Assembly (NCBI GenBank): GCA_964385465.1
Contig: CAYLPJ010000103.1
Location: 1 to 10,420 of the forward strand
Reading direction: 5' to 3'
DNA from: CAYLPJ01 sp964385465
GTDB taxonomy: Bacteria > Planctomycetota > Phycisphaerae > SM23-33
Length of the DNA stretch: 10,420 nt
The notes beneath the pieces are model-generated. The model made no database searches and was not told the DNA's origin. It saw nothing but the letters and a program-made list of their open reading frames with translations. The position numbers and the translations under genes are program-made. The stretch's first letter is position 1, and every line of letters starts with the position of its first letter. Shown in pieces: positions 7,992-10,420 of this stretch.

Positions 7992-8833
7992 TGGCGCCCG
8001 CCGGCGAGCCGCTGGGGCTGATCGCCGGGTATGGGCGCGGCCCCCTGCTGGTCGCCCGGGGCATGAAGGCGGCCGGGCGGAAGGTCGTCTGCGTGGGCCT
8101 GGCGCACCTGGCGCCGCGGCGGCTGGCGGGCATCGCGGACGTCTACGCTCCCGCCGGGGTCGCCCGCATCGGGCGATGGATCCGCGTGCTGCGCCGCCAC
8201 CGCGTCCGCGAGGCCGTCCTGATCGGCGGCGTGCACAAGCGGGAGATCTACTCCCCGCTTCGCATCTTGCGATACATTCCGGACGTCCGCTCGGCGAGGC
8301 TGTGGTACGTCCGCGTGCGGAAGGACAAGCGCGACAACGCCGTCCTCCACGCCGTCGCCGATGAGCTCCAGCGCGAAGGGATCACGCTCGTGTCCTCCGT
8401 CGAATACTGCAAAGAGCACCTCGCCGAAGATGGCGTCATGACCCGGACCCGCCCCGCCGCCGCGACCGCCGAGGACGTCGAGTTCGGCTGGCGGATCGCC
8501 CGCTCCAGCGCCGAGCTGGACATCGGCCAGGCCGTCGCCGTCAAGGAACGCGACATCATCGCCGTGGAGGCCATGGAAGGCACCGACGCGATGATCGCCC
8601 GCGCCGCGGAGCTGTGCCCCGTCGGCGGCTGGACGCTGGTCAAGGTCGCCCGCCCGAACCAGGACATGCGCTTCGACGTGCCGACCGTCGGCCCCGAGAC
8701 GCTGCGAAACCTCCACCACGCCGGCTGCCGCTGCCTGGTCCTCGAGGCCGAACGCACGCTGATCGTCGACAAGCCGCAGACGCTCGCGCTGGCCGACCGG
8801 CTTGGCCTGGCCGTTGTCGGCAAGCGCCCCTGA
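7991..8833 (+). CDS. lpxI: UDP-2,3-diacylglucosamine pyrophosphatase
   Basis: LpxI hydrolyses UDP-2,3-diacylglucosamine to lipid X and UMP, the fourth step of lipid A synthesis, replacing LpxH in bacteria lacking it. The 280-residue product starts with the family's GLIAGYGRGPLLVARG (9-24) and ends with the catalytic domain: VAVKERDIIAVEAMEGTDA (EGTD at 196-199) and KVARPNQDMRFDVP. Asp225 in QDMR corresponds to the aspartate whose mutation inactivates Caulobacter LpxI, as I recall. The start ATG shares its A with the lpxD stop (TGATG), so translation is coupled to lpxD and no separate ribosome binding site is needed. The frame stays open well upstream, into lpxD, but that part is only an antiphase reading. 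The lpxD-lpxI pair shows this organism makes a lipid A-like molecule; lpxA, lpxC, fabZ and lpxB are not in the window. Confidence 0.93.
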   Translation: MAPAGEPLGLIAGYGRGPLLVARGMKAAGRKVVCVGLAHLAPRRLAGIADVYAPAGVARIGRWIRVLRRHRVREAVLIGGVHKREIYSPLRILRYIPDVRSARLWYVRVRKDKRDNAVLHAVADELQREGITLVSSVEYCKEHLAEDGVMTRTRPAAATAEDVEFGWRIARSSAELDIGQAVAVKERDIIAVEAMEGTDAMIARAAELCPVGGWTLVKVARPNQDMRFDVPTVGPETLRNLHHAGCRCLVLEAERTLIVDKPQTLALADRLGLAVVGKRP

Positions 8834-8875
8834 CGCCGACCGGCAAGAACCTGATGCCTCGCTGCGCGAAACACC

Positions 8876-8886
8876 GTATCCGCGTT
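8876..8886 (+). repeat. Dispersed intergenic repeat, ATCCGCGTT type, copy 3
   Basis: GTATCCGCGTT is identical to 6829-6839 and lies in the gap after lpxI, directly before an AT-rich run. It is the third intergenic occurrence in the window. Confidence 0.5.
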
Positions 8887-8932
8887 TTGTTATATTTAAC
8901 GTTTTAGCCTGTGCCTACGACAATCCCGAGCT

Positions 8933-9035
8933 TGGCGTCGCATTTTCTGACGGCCGAATTCCCCTGCCTGGCGCCACGATTGCATATCGGGCGAGGTTGT
9001 GAATCAGGTGTGGATAACCGGTTGGCGCCGCGATT
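8933..9035 (+). repeat. Direct repeats TGGCGCC-R-CGATT, three copies
   Basis: TGGCGCCACGATT (8969-8981) and TGGCGCCGCGATT (9023-9035) differ at one base of thirteen and are 54 bases apart. TGGCGTCGCATT (8933-8944) is a weaker third copy with one substitution and one missing base. The two good copies contain the palindrome GGCGCC and flank the DnaA-box sequences at 8998-9017. They could be a protein-binding site; chance similarity is possible because GGCGCC is common in this composition. Confidence 0.45.
9009..9017 (-). promoter_or_regulatory. DnaA-box sequence (TTATCCACA)
   Basis: The minus strand reads TTATCCACA, identical to the classical high-affinity DnaA box. Eleven bases upstream, TGTGAATCA (8998-9006) matches the same plus-strand pattern TGTGNATAA at all but one base. 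DnaA boxes occur both in replication origins and in promoters regulated by DnaA. A single perfect box in a gap between two co-directional genes does not establish an origin. Confidence 0.45.
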
Positions 9036-9050
9036 AAACGGCTGTAAACA
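9022..9050 (+). promoter_or_regulatory. queA: Weak candidate promoter for queA
   Basis: TTGGCG (9022-9027) and TAAACA (9045-9050) are 17 bases apart, with four and three consensus matches. If real, transcription would begin near 9057 and give a leader of about 85 bases that includes the stem-loop at 9087-9121. It overlaps the third TGGCGCC-type repeat, which could then act as an operator. Confidence 0.25.
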
Positions 9051-9081
9051 ATACCACTTACGTTCCGCTGAACCCAATCTT

Positions 9082-9124
9082 CACTTGTGGGTATGTCCGG
9101 AAGTGTCCAGGAAATACCCACTGG
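9082..9124 (+). promoter_or_regulatory. Structured leader upstream of queA with alternative hairpins
   Basis: GTGGGTAT (9087-9094) pairs perfectly with ATACCCAC (9114-9121), extended inward by TCC/GGA (9096-9098 with 9110-9112) past a G-A mismatch. Competing pairings exist: CACTT (9082-9086) with AAGTG (9101-9105), and CCAG (9107-9110) with CTGG (9121-9124). TGTCC-GGAA and TGTCC-AGGAA form a short direct repeat in the middle. The structure ends 21 bases before the queA ATG, close enough to affect ribosome loading. I do not see a known preQ1 riboswitch consensus. It could be a cis-regulatory RNA, a protein-binding dyad or a coincidence. Confidence 0.4.
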
Positions 9125-9142
9125 AAATAGGGAAAATTCCCG

Positions 9143-10222
9143 ATGCCCGTCTCCCTGGCGGACTTTGACTACGACCTGCCTCCCGAACGCATCGCCCAGG
9201 CGCCCGCCGACCGCCGGGACCGCTCCCGCCTGCTGGTTCTCGACAGGGCCGGCGGACAGGTCGCCGACCGTATCTTCTCCCAACTGCCGGACTTGCTGCG
9301 GGAAGGCGATCTGCTGGTCGTCAACGACACCCGCGTCGTGCCCGCCCGGTTCTTCTGTAGACGCGCCTCCGGCGGGCGGATCGAGGGGCTCTTCCTCCGA
9401 GAGGCCGACGAGGGCCTCTGGGAGGTCCTGCTCCGCAACGCCGGACGCTGCAAGCCCGGCGAAAGGCTGGAGTTGGCCCGGATCGACGACGCCGCCATCG
9501 AACTCCGCGAGAACCGCGGCGAGGGAAACTGGCTGGTCGCGCCCGATCCTCCCGCCCCGGCCGGTGAGATTCTCGCCGAAGCCGGCCAGACACCCCTGCC
9601 CCCCTACATCCGCCGCGAGGCCGGCGCCGACGCCCCGCCGGCCGACGAAAGCGAAGACCGCCGCCGCTACCAGACCGTCTTCGCCGCGCGAGACGGCGCC
9701 GTGGCCGCCCCCACCGCCGGGCTCCACTTCACCGACGACGTCCTCGCCGCACTCGAGGCACGCGGGGTCGCACGAACCGCCGTCACGCTGCACGTCGGGC
9801 TCGGAACGTTCGCGCCGGTCAAGACCCACGACCTGACACGCCACGAGATGCACAGCGAGTGGTACGAGCTGCCCCCCGCCGCCGCCGAGGCCGTCAACGC
9901 CGCCCGCGCCGCCGGCCGCCGGGTCGTCGCCGTGGGCACCACGGCCGTGCGCGTGCTCGAGACCGTCGCCGCCCCCGACGGGCGCCTCCGCCCCGCCCGC
10001 GGCTGGACGGACCTGTTCCTCTACCCCCCCGCAGAGTTCCGCGCCGTCGACGCCCTGCTGACCAACTTCCATCTGCCCCGCAGCACGCTGCTGATGCTGG
10101 TGGCGGCCTTCTGCTCGCCCGGCCGCACCGGCGGGATCGCCACCGTCCTGGCCGCCTACCGCCACGCCGTGGCGGCCGGGTACCGGTTCTACTCCTACGG
10201 CGACGCGATGCTCATTCACTGA
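9143..10222 (+). CDS. queA: S-adenosylmethionine:tRNA ribosyltransferase-isomerase
   Basis: QueA transfers and isomerises the ribosyl part of S-adenosylmethionine onto preQ1 in the wobble position of tRNAs for Asn, Asp, His and Tyr, forming epoxyqueuosine. The 359-residue product shows family motifs from end to end: FDYDLPPERIAQ (8-19), NDTRVVPAR (61-69), TPLPPYIRR, RRYQTVFA, AAPTAGLHFT, LHVGLGTFAPV, MHSEWYEL, VGTTAVRVLE, GWTDLFLYPP, TNFHLPRSTLLMLVAAF and YRFYSYGDAMLI at the C-terminus. The length is close to the usual 340-360. The ATG at 9143 fits the family N-terminus; the only ribosome-binding-like sequence is AGGGA at about 9129-9133, within the imperfect dyad GGGAAAATTCCC. It follows lpxI by 309 bases and so is probably its own transcription unit. 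No other queuosine gene is in the window. Confidence 0.96.
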   Translation: MPVSLADFDYDLPPERIAQAPADRRDRSRLLVLDRAGGQVADRIFSQLPDLLREGDLLVVNDTRVVPARFFCRRASGGRIEGLFLREADEGLWEVLLRNAGRCKPGERLELARIDDAAIELRENRGEGNWLVAPDPPAPAGEILAEAGQTPLPPYIRREAGADAPPADESEDRRRYQTVFAARDGAVAAPTAGLHFTDDVLAALEARGVARTAVTLHVGLGTFAPVKTHDLTRHEMHSEWYELPPAAAEAVNAARAAGRRVVAVGTTAVRVLETVAAPDGRLRPARGWTDLFLYPPAEFRAVDALLTNFHLPRSTLLMLVAAFCSPGRTGGIATVLAAYRHAVAAGYRFYSYGDAMLIH

Positions 10223-10237
10223 TCCGACCGCGGATCA
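10220..10237 (+). terminator. Hairpin over the queA stop codon
   Basis: TGATCCGACCGCGGATCA folds into a perfect 7-base-pair stem with a four-base loop, and its first three bases are the queA stop codon. There is no U-run after it, so it is not a classical intrinsic terminator, but its position at the 3' end suggests it may protect or end the transcript. Confidence 0.35.
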
Positions 10238-10420
10238 CCGGCAAGTGCGCGACGAAGCCACCGCTGTTCCTCGCCAACGCCGGCTGGGGCGTGGCTTTTC
10301 CTCGCCAATACCGGCCGTCTACACACCGAGTGCGTCGCGGCAAGCGTGGCCGCATCTGGCCTCAAGGCGCCGCCCCGCGTTCCGTCGAGGCGGCGTTCAG
10401 CCTGCCGCACACCACGGAGG
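10238..10420. other. Right-flank region without a recognised gene
   Basis: No convincing gene lies between queA and the window edge. A 64-residue minus-strand frame (10216-10410) overlaps the queA end and resembles no family I know. The final bases read GGAGG (10416-10420), which would be a good ribosome binding site for a plus-strand gene starting just beyond the window. Confidence 0.5.
10267..10315 (+). repeat. Two-copy direct repeat, 31-base spacing
   Basis: TTCCTCGCCAACGCCGGC (10267-10284) and TTCCTCGCCAATACCGGC (10298-10315) match at 16 of 18 bases, with copy starts 31 bases apart. They lie downstream of queA in non-coding DNA. Two copies with a non-identical spacer do not make a CRISPR array; a decayed tandem or dispersed intergenic repeat is more likely. 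Confidence 0.5.

Larger units (their letters stand above)
8834..9142. other. AT-richer, repeat-dense intergenic region between lpxI and queA
   Basis: This 309-base stretch is visibly less GC-rich than its neighbours and holds no convincing gene. In order it contains an ATCCGCGTT repeat copy (8876-8886), an AT-rich run (8885-8907, with TATATT at 8891-8896), three copies of a TGGCGCC-R-CGATT repeat (8933-8944 degenerate, 8969-8981, 9023-9035), a perfect DnaA-box sequence (9009-9017), and a structured leader (9082-9124) just upstream of queA. No strong intrinsic terminator for lpxI is present. Confidence 0.7.

Noticed and set aside
9057..9142. A known preQ1 riboswitch upstream of queA
   Set aside because: I could not find a preQ1 class I H-type pseudoknot with its A-rich tail, nor other class signatures. 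Only generic alternative hairpins are visible.
10267..10315. CRISPR array
   Set aside because: Only two imperfect copies with a 13-base interval, far from array structure, and no cas gene in the window.
10216..10410. 64-residue minus-strand frame after queA
   Set aside because: It overlaps the queA stop and hairpin, spans both copies of the direct repeat and has no family resemblance.

Overview
The window is GC-rich (roughly 70% in the genes) and looks chromosomal. It most likely comes from a planctomycete, perhaps the Phycisphaerae. This rests on a Tat-signal Gfo/Idh/MocA oxidoreductase of the type expanded in that phylum, a membrane-anchored protein with a GGTCASMP motif that I associate with planctomycetes, weak ribosome binding sites at several starts, and lipid A and lipoprotein-sorting genes showing a Gram-negative envelope. 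The taxonomy is inference from protein style; there is no marker RNA here.

Layout: the left edge (1-625, minus strand) holds the N-terminal two hundred residues of a membrane-anchored protein that runs off the window. A 281-base divergent gap with a candidate promoter follows. All remaining genes are on the plus strand: a secreted Gfo/Idh/MocA oxidoreductase (907-2244), lysyl-tRNA synthetase lysS (2364-3809), an unusually long LolC/LolE-type ABC permease (3960-5978), its ATPase lolD (overlapping by 8 bases, 5971-6669), lpxD (6909-7991), lpxI (overlapping by 1 base, 7991-8833), a 309-base AT-richer intergenic region dense in small repeats, and queA (9143-10222). The last 198 bases hold a hairpin over the queA stop, a two-copy direct repeat and no convincing gene.

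The central block lysS-lolC-lolD-lpxD-lpxI resembles a shortened form of the envelope-biogenesis cluster I recall from delta-proteobacteria such as Geobacter (lysS-lolC-lolD-bamA-skp-lpxD-fabZ-lpxA-lpxI). The Lol-type transporter would extract lipoproteins from the inner membrane, while LpxD and LpxI catalyse two early lipid A steps. LysS and QueA belong to translation (tRNA charging and queuosine tRNA modification).

Most worth a second look: (1) the permease carries an in-frame insertion of about 220 residues in its extracytoplasmic domain with three additional hydrophobic segments and a coiled coil, which does not fit the standard four-helix topology; (2) the lpxI-queA gap combines a perfect DnaA-box sequence, a near-repeat of it, three copies of a TGGCGCC-type repeat, and a leader with mutually exclusive hairpins just before queA; (3) a dispersed ATCCGCGTT-type intergenic repeat appears three times.
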